Positions 48,024 to 56,789 of a stretch of DNA of 64,000 nt are shown here, in pieces. Where the stretch lies: contig NZ_JBCDMV010000013.1 in assembly GCF_038433135.1 (NCBI RefSeq), positions 1 to 64,000 on the forward strand. The letters run 5' to 3'. The notes beneath the pieces are model-generated. The model saw only the letters and a list, made by a program, of their open reading frames with translations. It was not told the DNA's origin and ran no database searches. The translations under genes were made by a program, and so were the position numbers. Each line of letters opens with the position of its first letter. Position 1 is the first letter of the stretch. This DNA comes from Luteococcus sp038433135 (GTDB taxonomy: Bacteria > Actinomycetota > Actinomycetes > Propionibacteriales > Propionibacteriaceae).

Positions 48024-48773
48024 TCAGCGCTGACGCAGCACCCAGGAAACCGCCTCGTCGATGTCGGTGACCGTCTCGACCCCGTCGGCGGGGTGCGGGC
48101 GATCCACCACCACACAGGCAATCCCGAGTTCACGCGCCGCGTCCATCTTGGGGCGGGTGAAGTGGCCGCCGGAATTCTTGGTGACCAGCACGTCGGTGCC
48201 GTGCTCGCGCATGATGGCCAGGTCGCCGTCGAAGGTGTAGGGGCCACGGCTGGTGAGGATCTGCCAGCCGTCGGGGGCGACGAGGTCCGGTGCCTGCACC
48301 ATCCGGGCCAGCACCGCGCGGTCCCCGAGGGCAGGGAGGTAGCGCGCCAGCTCATTGCGACCGACGGTGACGAAGGGGCGTCTGCCCAGGCCAGCGGCCA
48401 GTTCGGCGGCCTGTTCATGCGTCGCCGCCAGGTGCCAACCGTCCTCGACGGGCCAGGCCGGGCGCTCCAGCCGCAGCAGCGCAATCCGTCGCCCATCCGG
48501 CAGCGGGGTGGCGCAGGCCGCCGCCGCATTGGCACTCATCCCCTGGGCAAAGGGGTGCGTCGCGTCCACCATGACGTCGATCCCGGCCAGCGCGTCGCGC
48601 AGGCCGTCGACGCCGCCGAAGCCGCCGATCCGCACCTCACCGACGGGCAGGCGCGGCTTCGGCACCGCCCCGGCCAGAGAGGAGAGCACGGCAACGCCGG
48701 GCTGCTCCACCAGCGCCCTGGCCAGCTCCCGCCCCTCGGTGGTTCCACCCAGGATCAGTACCCGGAGCGTCAC
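48024..48773 (-). CDS. cobK: Precorrin-6A reductase
   Basis: A 249-aa NADPH-dependent enzyme reducing precorrin-6A to 6B. The start is GTG 48773, which overlaps the cobF stop (GTGA). Family sequences are VLILGGTTEGRELARALVEQ (1-24), VDATHPFAQGMSANAAAAC, LTSRGPYTFDGDLAIMREHG and VLVTKNSGGHFTRPKMDAA. Length is normal. It is the last gene of the riboswitch-led cobN-cobF-cobK operon. Confidence 0.95.
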   Translation of the reverse strand: MTLRVLILGGTTEGRELARALVEQPGVAVLSSLAGAVPKPRLPVGEVRIGGFGGVDGLRDALAGIDVMVDATHPFAQGMSANAAAACATPLPDGRRIALLRLERPAWPVEDGWHLAATHEQAAELAAGLGRRPFVTVGRNELARYLPALGDRAVLARMVQAPDLVAPDGWQILTSRGPYTFDGDLAIMREHGTDVLVTKNSGGHFTRPKMDAARELGIACVVVDRPHPADGVETVTDIDEAVSWVLRQR

Positions 48774-49543
48774 CGGGGGCCCCGGAGCAGGCAGAGGTCC
48801 ATCACCCAACCCGCCTCGTCAAAGGCCTCCTGACGAGCAGCGACAACCGCCTCGCGGACCTCACCCAGCCGCCCGGCGACCAGCCGTTCCCCCACCGCGC
48901 CCAGGTTGGCGCCCCACCAGATCTGCCAGTCGTCCAGCCCATTCATCGGCGGCTCGTCCCAGTTCACCTCGCCCAGCATCGCGACGATGTTGCGCTGGCC
49001 GGAGCTGATCGCGTCGGGCAGCTTGCGCACGGCGGTGATGTGCACCGGATCCCCGACGGCGTGCAGGCTCATCCGGTACTTGGCTGCCAGCAGCTGCACA
49101 GCGCTCACCCCGGGCAGCACATCCCAGTCCGCGCCGGTGCGCTCGGCGATCGCGGAGACGATCCGCACCGTCGAGTCGTAGAAGGCCGGGTCACCCCAGG
49201 CCAGGAAGCCGATCGTCCCGCCGTCGCGCAGCCCGGGAGCGCGCTCCAGCAGCACCGACTCCAACGCATCCAGCCGCGCCTTGTGCCAGTCCGCGACGGC
49301 CTTCTTGTAGTCGTCGGGATTGCGGTCGCGCTCCGGGTCGGGAATGGCGACGAGTTCCTTGCCGTGCGCGTCGGCGACGCGTTGCCGCACCGCCAGCAGC
49401 TCGTCAACCCCATCGCCGACCCGCGCACCGGTGGTGCGGCCCTTGTCATAGGCCACCAGGTAGTCGGCCTCGTGCATGGCCTGCGCCACCTCGGCGGTGA
49501 CGTGCTGCGGGCCCATCCCGATGCCCAGAATGCGGATCTTCAC
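48770..49543 (-). CDS. cobF: Precorrin-6A synthase (deacetylating)
   Basis: A 257-aa SAM-dependent methylase adding the C1 methyl and releasing acetate. MKIRILGIGMGPQHVTAEVA opens it; FLAWGDPAFYDSTVRIVSAI, VLPGVSAVQLLAAKYRM and the CobF-specific NIVAMLGEVNWDEPP and DWQIWWGANLGAVGERL are clear. CobF is diagnostic for the aerobic pathway. The ATG overlaps the cobN stop (ATGA) and the stop overlaps the cobK start, so all three genes are coupled. Confidence 0.96.
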   Translation of the reverse strand: MKIRILGIGMGPQHVTAEVAQAMHEADYLVAYDKGRTTGARVGDGVDELLAVRQRVADAHGKELVAIPDPERDRNPDDYKKAVADWHKARLDALESVLLERAPGLRDGGTIGFLAWGDPAFYDSTVRIVSAIAERTGADWDVLPGVSAVQLLAAKYRMSLHAVGDPVHITAVRKLPDAISSGQRNIVAMLGEVNWDEPPMNGLDDWQIWWGANLGAVGERLVAGRLGEVREAVVAARQEAFDEAGWVMDLCLLRGPR

Positions 49544-52500
49544 CGTTCGTCCTCCAAATCGCCCTCGACGTCAAGGTAGACCTGCTGCATCGCGGCCAGC
49601 ACCCCGGCATCCGGTTCGGCCCACAGCCCGCGCTCGGCCGCTTCGTGCAGCCGCTCCACGATCCCGCGCAGCGCCCACGGGTTGGAGGTGCGCAGGAAGT
49701 CCTGGTTGGTCTGGTCCAGCACGTATTCCTTGGCCAGCCGGTCATACATCCAGTCCGGCACCACCCCGGCCGTCGCGTCGAAGCCGAACAGGTAGTCCAC
49801 CGTCGCCGCCAGCTCGAAGGCCCCCTTGTAGCCGTGTCGCTGCATCGCGGAGATCCAGCGCGGGTTGACCACGCGGGCGCGGAAGACGCGGGCGGTCTCC
49901 TCCGCCAGGCTGCGGGTGCGGATCCGGTCCGGGCTGGTGGAGTCGCCGACGTAGGCCTTCGGCTCGGCACCGGTCAGGGCGCGCACCGTGGCCAGCATGC
50001 CGCCGTGGTACTGGTAGAAGTCGTCGGAGTCCAGGATGTCGCTCTCGACATTGTCGACATTCTTGGCGGCCACCTTGATCCGACGGTAGTTGGTGCGCAT
50101 GTCCTCGCTGGCCGGGACGCCGTCCAGGCCGCGACCGTAGGCGTAGCCGCCCCAGGCCGTGTAGACCTCCGCCAGGTCCTCGTCGCTGCGCCAGTTGCCA
50201 CTCTCCACCACCTGCAGGATGCCGGCGCCGTAGCTGCCCGGCTTGGAGCCGAAGATCCGGGTGCGGCTACGGCGTTCGTCGCCGTGCTCGGCCAGGTCCG
50301 CGGCGCTGTGGGCGCGCACGTGGTTCTGGTCGTCGGGCTCGTCGAGACCTGCGACAAGCTGCACCGCGTCGTCCAGCATGGCGACGACGTGCGGGAAGGC
50401 GTCGCGGAAGAACCCGGAGATGCGGACCGTGACGTCGATGCGGGGACGGCCCAGTTCCTCCAACGGCACCACCTGCAGGCTCGCCACCCGACGGGAGGCC
50501 TCATCCCATTCCGGCCGGACGCCCAGCAGGGCAAGGACTTCGGCGATGTCGTCGCCACTGGTGCGCATGGCCGAGGTCCCCCAGACGCTGAGCCCGACCG
50601 AGCTGGGGTACTCGCTGGTCTCGTCCAGGTAGCGCTTTAGCAGGGAGTCGGCCATCGCCTGGCCGGTCTCCCAGGCCAGTCGCGACGGGATGGCGCGCGG
50701 GTCGACGGTGTAGAAGTTGCGCCCGGTGGGCAGCACGTTGACCAGGCCGCGCAGCGGCGAACCCGACGGGCCGGCGTTGATGAAGCCACCCGCCAGGGCG
50801 TGGATGACGGCGGTCAGCTCGTCGGTGGTGCGGGCCAGGCGGGGAACCACCTGCTCGGCGGCGAAGCGCAGCACCCGGGCGACCTCCGCAGCATCCACGC
50901 TGCCCGGGCTCGTCGAGGCCACCCGGTCCGCGGCCTCCGGGTCCCAGCCGGCCTCCTCCATCGCCTGCACCAACTCCCGCGCGACGCCCTCCACCTCGTC
51001 GGTGTGCACGGCATCGGCGTCGTCGGCCAGCCCCAGCGCGCGACGCAGGCCGGGAACCGCGGCGGTGGCGCCTCCCCAGACCTGGCTGGCGCGCAGGATG
51101 GCCAGCACGAGGTTCACCCGGGCCTCACCAACCGGCGCGCTGCCCAGGGTGTGCAGGCCGTCGCGGATCTGGGCGTCCTTGATCTCGCACAGCCAACCGT
51201 CGACGTGCAGCAGGAAGTCGTCGAACTCCTCGTCCTCCGGCCTTTCCTCCAGCCCCAGGTCACGGTGCATCTCCGCGGCCCGCATCAGGCTCCAGATCTC
51301 GCCGCGGATGGCGGGCAGCTTGGCCGGGTCCATGGCGGCGATGTTGGCGTGCTCGTCCAGGAGCTGCTCCAGTCGGGCGATGTCGCCATAGCTCTCGGCG
51401 CGCGCCATCGGCGGCACCAGGTGGTCGACGATCACCGCGTGCGCGCGCCGCTTGGCCTGCGCCCCCTCACCGGGATCGTTGACCAGGAAGGGATAGACCA
51501 GCGGCAGCGAGCCGATCGCGGCATCCGGGCCACAGGCCGCCGAGAGCGCCGCATTCTTTCCGGGCAGCCACTCCATCGAGCCGTGCTTGCCCAGGTGCAC
51601 CACCGCGTCGGCGCCGAAACCGTGCTCGATCCAGCGGTAGGCGCCGATGTAGTGGTGGCTGGGCGCCATGTCCGGGTCGTGGTAGATCGCGACGGGATTC
51701 TCCCCGAAACCGCGGGGCGGCTGGATCATCAGCACCACATTGCCGGCCTGCAGGGTGGCCAGCACCAGTTCTCCGTCGTCGTTGACGAAGAGCTGACCGG
51801 GCCCCTCGCCCCAGGCCTCGGTCATCTGTTCACGCAGCTCCGACGGGAGGTCCGCGGTCCACTCACGGTACTGGTCGGGGGTGATCCGGACGTGCGCGTC
51901 GGTGAGCTGGTCGCTGGTCAGCCACTCCTCGTCCTGACCACCCGCGGCGATCAGGGCGTGGATCAGGGCGTCGCCCGCGACGGTGTCGTCGTCACCCTCG
52001 ATGATCCGGGTGACCTCGTTCTCGCCACCCAGGTCATAACCCTCGTCACGCAGCCGGCGCAGCAGCCGCACCGCGGAGACGGGGGTGTCCAGGCCCACCG
52101 CATTGCCGATCCGGGCGTGCTTGGTGGGATAGGCGGACAGCATCAGCGCGATCTTCTTGTCCTCGTTGGGAAGGTGTCGCAACCGGGCGTGGTGGGTGGC
52201 GAGCCGGGCCAGCCGGGTGCAGCGCTCGGGGTCAGCGACGTAGTGGGGCAGCCCTTCGTCGTCGAACTCCTTGAAGCTGAACGGCCCGCCGATGATCCGG
52301 CCGTCGAATTCCGGGATGGCGATCTGGGTGGCGGCATCCAGCGGGCTGACGCCGTCGTCATTGGCCTGCCAGTCCGCCCGCGAGCTGGTCAGGCAGAGGC
52401 CCTGGATGACGGGGATGTCCAGGGCGGCCATCCGCTCCACGTCCCACGCCTCGTCATCCCCTCCGGCGCTGGCGGTGGCCGGGGTGCTGCCGCCCGCGGC

Positions 52501-53148
52501 CAGGACCGTCACGACCAGGGCATCCAACTCACCCAGGGCTTCATAGAGCGCGTCGGGGGCCGAGCGCAGCGAGCCGGCAAAGATCGGCAGCCCGACGGCC
52601 TGCCCGGTGGCATCGACGGCGTCGGCCAGGGCGTGCGCAAAGGCGGTGTTCCCGCTGGCCTCGTGGGCGCGGTAGTAGAGGATGCCCACCTTGGCCAGGC
52701 CTTCGGCACCCGCCACCGGCTCCCGCGACGCCCAACCCCAGGCCGGAATCGCCTGCGGGGCCTCGAATCCCTCGCCGGTGAGCAGCACCGTGTCACCCAG
52801 GAAGGCGTGCAACTGGGCCAGGTTGGTGGGGCCGCCCTCGGCCAGGTAGCGGTGCGCCTCGGCCGCGATCCCGATCCGCACCGTGGAGAGCTCCATCAGC
52901 TCGGCGTTGGGCTGCTGCTCCCCGCCGAGCACGACGGTGGGAATCCCAGTGGCGGCGATGCGGCGGAAACCCTCGCACAGGTCCTGCGGCCCACCCAGGA
53001 TGCGGGCCAGGACCAGGTCGCACCCTTCGATGAGTTCGGCCATCGACTGGTGGCCGGAGCGGGCCGGATTCGCGAGCACGTACCCGGCGCCGCTGGCGCG
53101 GGCCGAGAGCAGGTCGGTGTCGGACGTGGACAGCAGCGCGATGCGCAC
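49540..53148 (-). CDS. cobN: Cobaltochelatase large subunit CobN
   Basis: A 1202-aa cobalt-inserting subunit acting on hydrogenobyrinic acid a,c-diamide with the ChlID-type ATPase. The start is GTG 53148 with AGGAGG at four bases; the frame opens ten codons earlier. Typical CobN blocks are present: RIALLSTSDTDLLSARASGA, FEAPQAIPAWGW, VVHLGKHGSMEWLPGKNAAL, LVNDPGEGAQAKRRAHAVIV, GLSVWGTSAMRTSGDDIAEV and RTRIFGSKPGSYGAGILQVV. Length is usual for the family. Expression is governed by the riboswitch at 53195-53299. Confidence 0.96.
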   Translation of the reverse strand: MRIALLSTSDTDLLSARASGAGYVLANPARSGHQSMAELIEGCDLVLARILGGPQDLCEGFRRIAATGIPTVVLGGEQQPNAELMELSTVRIGIAAEAHRYLAEGGPTNLAQLHAFLGDTVLLTGEGFEAPQAIPAWGWASREPVAGAEGLAKVGILYYRAHEASGNTAFAHALADAVDATGQAVGLPIFAGSLRSAPDALYEALGELDALVVTVLAAGGSTPATASAGGDDEAWDVERMAALDIPVIQGLCLTSSRADWQANDDGVSPLDAATQIAIPEFDGRIIGGPFSFKEFDDEGLPHYVADPERCTRLARLATHHARLRHLPNEDKKIALMLSAYPTKHARIGNAVGLDTPVSAVRLLRRLRDEGYDLGGENEVTRIIEGDDDTVAGDALIHALIAAGGQDEEWLTSDQLTDAHVRITPDQYREWTADLPSELREQMTEAWGEGPGQLFVNDDGELVLATLQAGNVVLMIQPPRGFGENPVAIYHDPDMAPSHHYIGAYRWIEHGFGADAVVHLGKHGSMEWLPGKNAALSAACGPDAAIGSLPLVYPFLVNDPGEGAQAKRRAHAVIVDHLVPPMARAESYGDIARLEQLLDEHANIAAMDPAKLPAIRGEIWSLMRAAEMHRDLGLEERPEDEEFDDFLLHVDGWLCEIKDAQIRDGLHTLGSAPVGEARVNLVLAILRASQVWGGATAAVPGLRRALGLADDADAVHTDEVEGVARELVQAMEEAGWDPEAADRVASTSPGSVDAAEVARVLRFAAEQVVPRLARTTDELTAVIHALAGGFINAGPSGSPLRGLVNVLPTGRNFYTVDPRAIPSRLAWETGQAMADSLLKRYLDETSEYPSSVGLSVWGTSAMRTSGDDIAEVLALLGVRPEWDEASRRVASLQVVPLEELGRPRIDVTVRISGFFRDAFPHVVAMLDDAVQLVAGLDEPDDQNHVRAHSAADLAEHGDERRSRTRIFGSKPGSYGAGILQVVESGNWRSDEDLAEVYTAWGGYAYGRGLDGVPASEDMRTNYRRIKVAAKNVDNVESDILDSDDFYQYHGGMLATVRALTGAEPKAYVGDSTSPDRIRTRSLAEETARVFRARVVNPRWISAMQRHGYKGAFELAATVDYLFGFDATAGVVPDWMYDRLAKEYVLDQTNQDFLRTSNPWALRGIVERLHEAAERGLWAEPDAGVLAAMQQVYLDVEGDLEDER

Positions 53149-53194
53149 TTTTCCTCCTGGGTGGGGTTCTCGCCCCATCGTCGTTCAGGTCATG

Positions 53195-53299
53195 CCCGCG
53201 GTGAGTGTCTGGCTTGGTGCCCGTCAACCAACTGACAAGGGCTTTCACAGTGGCGGAACCGCCCCGGACTCGCACCGGGTTCCTGCGCCGCGAGCGGGG
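53195..53299 (-). ncRNA. Cobalamin riboswitch 2
   Basis: Read on the minus strand, GGAACCCGGTGCGAGTCC, GGTTCCGCCACTGTGA and AAGCCAGACACTCACC form the conserved core, closed by CCCGC/GCGGG (53294-53298, 53195-53199). TAGACT (53302-53307 on the minus strand) fits a -10 just before the aptamer. A TGGGG/CCCCA hairpin (53162-53177) lies between aptamer and the cobN ribosome site and may be part of the switch. Confidence 0.93.
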
Positions 53300-53384
53300 T
53301 CAGTCTAGCCAGAGGCGGGCCGGTGGCGATGAAGTTGCGCGGTCGGGCGCCCGGCACCCGACCCGGACCCGACACAATGGAGCC

Positions 53385-54272
53385 ATGCTGTTGCAGAGTC
53401 TCGTCTTCGTCTGGCCGGAGACGGCCGTCGCCATCGCCGTGATCATCGCGCTGGCGGTGATCGGCCGGTGGCTGGTGCAGGTGGCCATCCGACGGATGGT
53501 CAAGCTGTCCACTGACCGGGCCAGGCAGCACTTGGACAAGCTGGGCCGCCCCGGCCAGATCCTGGCCGCCGCCACCGGGATGGAATCGCAGCGGCAGAGC
53601 CAGCGCGCCGCCACCATGGGGTCGATCCTGGGCAGCGCCGCCACCTTCCTGATCGTCACCGTGGCGGTGCTGACCATCCTGAGCCACATCGGGATCAACC
53701 TGGCGCCGGTGCTCGCCTCGGCCGGCGTCGGCGGCGTCGCCTTGGCCTTCGGTGCGCAGAGCCTGGTGAAGGACGTGATCAGCGGCATCTTCCTGATCCT
53801 GGAAGACCAGTTCGGCGTCGGCGACGTGATCACCGTGAACGAGATCACCGGCACGGTGGAGCACGTCGGGCTGCGAGTCACCAGCGTCCGCGATGCCAAC
53901 GGGATGCTCTGGTACCTGCGCAATGGCGAGATCACCACGCTGGGCAATGTGTCGCAGGGCTGGAGCATCGCCACCATCGACCTGCCGATCAATCCGACGG
54001 AGGATCCGGCCCACGCCGTCGATGTGCTGGAGCGGGTCTGCACCGCTTTCGCCGCCGACGAGAGCCACGCGGCCGACCTGATCGACCCGCCCGAGGTGCT
54101 CGGCGTCGAGACCATCACCGGCCAGGCAATGACCCTGCGAATCACGGCAAAATGCCTTGCCAACAAGCAGTGGGGCGTGCAGCGAGAGCTCCGGGAGCGC
54201 GCCAAACGAGCCCTGGACGAGGCGGGGGTCCGTGGCCCGATCGCCTGGGGTCACGGCTCGACGACGATCTGA
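53385..54272 (+). CDS. MscS-family mechanosensitive channel
   Basis: A 295-aa small-conductance mechanosensitive ion channel that opens under hypo-osmotic stress. Three membrane helices lie at about 10-30, 78-100 and 104-125; the last is the pore helix, here GVGGVALAFGAQSLVKDVIS. The beta domain follows (FGVGDVITVNEITGTVEHVG, about 145-164), then a mixed C-terminal domain. GGAG lies before ATG 53385. The gene diverges from cobN across the riboswitch, but has no evident functional tie to B12. Confidence 0.9.
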   Translation: MLLQSLVFVWPETAVAIAVIIALAVIGRWLVQVAIRRMVKLSTDRARQHLDKLGRPGQILAAATGMESQRQSQRAATMGSILGSAATFLIVTVAVLTILSHIGINLAPVLASAGVGGVALAFGAQSLVKDVISGIFLILEDQFGVGDVITVNEITGTVEHVGLRVTSVRDANGMLWYLRNGEITTLGNVSQGWSIATIDLPINPTEDPAHAVDVLERVCTAFAADESHAADLIDPPEVLGVETITGQAMTLRITAKCLANKQWGVQRELRERAKRALDEAGVRGPIAWGHGSTTI

Positions 54273-54290
54273 GGCGGCTCCCTCCGAGGC

Positions 54291-54386
54291 CCTCGGCAAG
54301 CTCGGGGACCGCGGCTGCGCCGCTGCCCGACGCCCACCGACGACCGGATGCGCCCAACCCAGCCACGATGGCCGAGCCCGTCGAGG
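54291..54386. repeat. Palindromic repeat, intergenic copy
   Basis: CCTCGGCAAGCTCGG (54291-54305) and CCGAGCCCGTCGAGG (54372-54386) are imperfect inverted arms (12 of 15). The right 32 bases match the cobL element at about 27 positions, and CTCGGGGACCG next to the left arm is also shared. It lies between mscS and the operators of the next operon. Confidence 0.65.
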
Positions 54387-54389
54387 TCC

Positions 54390-54456
54390 GGTCTTGTATC
54401 AAGTTATTGACACAAGACCACCACAGCCGGACACTTGTATCAAACGCGCGATACAA
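54390..54456 (+). promoter_or_regulatory. Two GntR-type operators around a promoter
   Basis: GGTCTTGTATCA (54390-54401) is inverted against TGACACAAGACC (54408-54419), one mismatch; TTGTATC (54435-54441) is inverted against GATACAA (54450-54456), perfect. Both share TTGTATCAA. A perfect -35 TTGACA (54407-54412) and GACACT 17 bases on (54430-54435) lie between. Probably bound by the GntR protein at 55384-55746. Confidence 0.65.
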
Positions 54457-54481
54457 ATTCGCCACTGTCGAAAGGCCAACC

Positions 54482-55387
54482 ATGAGCGGAGCCGTCTTCT
54501 TCGTCATCCTTGTCCAGTGGATCGCACCGATCCTGTTGGTGACCACCGCCATCCTGGTCGTGCGACGCAGGCGACTGCAGCCCGATCCGGTCACTCATCC
54601 ACGCCTCGCCCACCTTGACCGCAGCAGCCTCACCGCTCGCTGGGGCGGGCTGTTCGCGGGCACCATCGTGGCGATGATCGTGTCTCCCACGGGACGCTTC
54701 GGGTTGGGCCTGATTCTGGCCCCCAGCGCCGGAGCACTGGTCAGCCTCGTCGTCCTGGCGCTCAACGAGGCCTTCGTGTGGCGCAGCGCCCGCACCCCTG
54801 GGGTGGCCGCGCTCGAGGACAGGTCCCAATCCCATTACGTGCCGACCGCACTGAGCAGGACCCTGGCGGTTCTGGGACTGGCCCTGACCGCATTGCTGCT
54901 GTGGTGCTGGCGACACCAGGACCCGAACCCCGACGAGCTGGGCACCGTGGGACGGAGCTTCGGTTGGGAGTCGCCGGTCGAGCCGACGCCGGGCCTCCCC
55001 CCTGTCACCTCCATCCACAGCGCTGGCCCCTTCCCGGGAACCTGGTACTCCGGTCCGCTGGCTGCACTGCTCGCGCTGTGCATGGTGGCGCTCGCCATTG
55101 GTCTCGCGCTGGCCATCTCTCGGCCACGCAATGGATCCGACCCTGCCGTCGTCGCCATCGACGACCAGACACGCCGCCTCACCATAGAAGCGATGGTCGC
55201 GAGCGCCCTGATTGCCGTCGGGGCACCCTTGGCCTCCTGCAGCGCCCTCACGGCCCTCGCCATCGATGACAACCTCCCACGCCTCGCCCTGGTGCTCGGG
55301 GCCGTGGCGCTCTTCAGCATCGCAGCCTGCGCCTGGGCACTGGCCGTGCTGATCGCCCCCGGCCTGCGCACGAAAACCGTGTCATGA
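54482..55387 (+). CDS. Polytopic membrane protein in a GntR operon
   Basis: A 301-aa integral membrane protein with about seven predicted helices (such as VILVQWIAPILLVTTAILVV near the start and ALLALCMVALAIGLALAI near 195-212). The overall pattern resembles DUF1648-type proteins that accompany YtrA-like regulators, but I see no diagnostic motif. AAAGG precedes ATG 54482. The stop overlaps the GntR start (ATGA). By family context it may sense or protect against cell-envelope stress or antibiotics; this is inference. Control is through the operator pair upstream. Confidence 0.7.
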   Translation: MSGAVFFVILVQWIAPILLVTTAILVVRRRRLQPDPVTHPRLAHLDRSSLTARWGGLFAGTIVAMIVSPTGRFGLGLILAPSAGALVSLVVLALNEAFVWRSARTPGVAALEDRSQSHYVPTALSRTLAVLGLALTALLLWCWRHQDPNPDELGTVGRSFGWESPVEPTPGLPPVTSIHSAGPFPGTWYSGPLAALLALCMVALAIGLALAISRPRNGSDPAVVAIDDQTRRLTIEAMVASALIAVGAPLASCSALTALAIDDNLPRLALVLGAVALFSIAACAWALAVLIAPGLRTKTVS

Positions 55388-55746
55388 GCCTCCAGATCCG
55401 GGTGCTCGACAGCGACCCGACACCCCCCTACGAACAGCTCCGTGCCCAGATCGCGACGGCAATCGCCACCGGACAGCTGGCCACCGGCACTCGACTGCCG
55501 TCGGTGCGGCAGCTGGCCCGGGACCTGGGGGTGGCGGCCGGCACCGTGGCCCGCGCCTACAAGGAGCTGGAGCAGGCCGGTCTGGTGGCCACTGGCCGGG
55601 GCGCCGGCACTCGGGTCACCGGCAGCGCGTCGGCCCCCACCCCGGATCCCTTGCCCGCGTTGGCCCGGGATTTCGTAGCCCGCGCCCGGGCGCTGGGAGT
55701 GGATGACGCGACGATCCGTCTGGCCGTGGAGGAGCATCTGGCCTGA
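55384..55746 (+). CDS. GntR-family regulator, YtrA type
   Basis: A 120-aa regulator with only a winged-helix domain (about 10-75, PPYEQLRAQIATAIATGQLA, LPSVRQLARDLGVAAGTVAR) and a short C-terminal helix pair, the hallmark of the YtrA subfamily. GntR proteins of this kind repress their own operon. The start overlaps the membrane-protein stop. The palindromes at 54390-54456 are its likely targets. A hairpin repeat follows 14 bases after the stop. Confidence 0.9.
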   Translation: MSLQIRVLDSDPTPPYEQLRAQIATAIATGQLATGTRLPSVRQLARDLGVAAGTVARAYKELEQAGLVATGRGAGTRVTGSASAPTPDPLPALARDFVARARALGVDDATIRLAVEEHLA

Positions 55747-55759
55747 GCCATCCGTCACG

Positions 55760-55836
55760 CTGCCACGAATGGAAGCCCAGACCAAGATCAACTCATCTGA
55801 TGCACTGTGTGCCCTTACAGCTTCCACTTGTGGCAG
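55760..55836 (-). repeat. 77-bp hairpin element, family B copy 2
   Basis: Reverse-oriented copy of 28912-28988 with the same length. Arms CTGCCACGAATGGAAGCC (55760-55777) and AGCTTCCACTTGTGGCAG (55819-55836) pair at 17 of 18 positions counting G-T pairs. The minus-strand loop keeps AGTGCATC and TGATCTTGGTC. It lies between the GntR and EamA genes. Confidence 0.75.
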
Positions 55837-55874
55837 TCCCAACCGCTCCTGCGCCCTGTGAGAAGGTGGGCGGC

Positions 55875-56762
55875 GTGACTTCCCCGACCACTCGACCGAC
55901 CTCGGGCGCCATCTGGATGGTGCTGGCCGCCATCGCGTCCGTTCAGGTGGGGGCCGCGGTGGCCAAGAACCTCTTTGGGGTGGTGCCGCCGGTGACCATG
56001 GCCTGGCTGCGGATTGCCGCGGCCGCCGTCGCCCTGCTGCTGCTCACGGCGCTGGGCCGGGGCCGCACCCGTCGCGAGGCTCGACGCCATCCGGATCAGC
56101 AGGCCAAGCCGCTCTCGGCGCGGTCCTGGCCGGCCGGGTTGGCCTATGCCACCTGTCTGGTGGGGATGAATGTCAGCATCTACGAGGCCTTCGCCCGCCT
56201 GCCTCTGGGCCTGGCCGTGACACTGGAATTCCTTGGTCCCTTGGGATTGTCGGTGGTGGGCAGCCGTCGGGCACTCGACGTGATGTGGGCGCTACTGGCT
56301 CTGGCCGGGGTGGCGCTGCTGGGTTTCACCCCCACCGGGATGGACCCGTGGGGCGTCTTCTTCGCCCTGCTGGCCGGGGCATGCTGGGCGGGATACATCG
56401 TCACCGCGGCGCGCGCTGGCAAGACCTGGCCGGGGATGGATGCGCTGACCCTGGCCTGCACCATCGGCGCCGTCGTCCTGGCCGTCCCCGCGATTCACCA
56501 GGGCGGCGCCCAGATCGTCCGCCCCGACGTGCTGCTGGCCGGCGCCGGCGTCGGTCTGCTCAGCTCCGTGGTGCCCTACTCGCTGGAGATGGTGGCGCTG
56601 AAGTCCATCCCGCCGAGGGTCTTCGGCATCCTGATGAGCATCGAACCCGCCGCCGCGGCCCTGGCGGCGCTGATCCTGCTGGGCGAACGGCTCAGCCCGA
56701 CGGACCTGCTGGCGATGGCCTGTGTGATCGTCGCCTCGATCGGCGCCACCCGCTCCACCTGA
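55875..56762 (+). CDS. EamA/RhaT-type exporter, RhtA-like
   Basis: A 295-aa drug/metabolite transporter with ten predicted helices in two EamA repeats. PPVTMAWLRIAAAAVALLLL, VGMNVSIYEAFARLPLGLAV and VVPYSLEMVALKSIPPRVFG are typical of the RhtA threonine/homoserine exporter group. The start is GTG 55875 with GAAGGTGG nearby; upstream sequence is the hairpin element. The substrate is probably amino acids or related metabolites. It is tail to tail with the lipoprotein gene. Confidence 0.87.
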   Translation: MTSPTTRPTSGAIWMVLAAIASVQVGAAVAKNLFGVVPPVTMAWLRIAAAAVALLLLTALGRGRTRREARRHPDQQAKPLSARSWPAGLAYATCLVGMNVSIYEAFARLPLGLAVTLEFLGPLGLSVVGSRRALDVMWALLALAGVALLGFTPTGMDPWGVFFALLAGACWAGYIVTAARAGKTWPGMDALTLACTIGAVVLAVPAIHQGGAQIVRPDVLLAGAGVGLLSSVVPYSLEMVALKSIPPRVFGILMSIEPAAAALAALILLGERLSPTDLLAMACVIVASIGATRST

Positions 56763-56789
56763 TCCTGCGTGGCGCCAAGCCGGAGCAGG

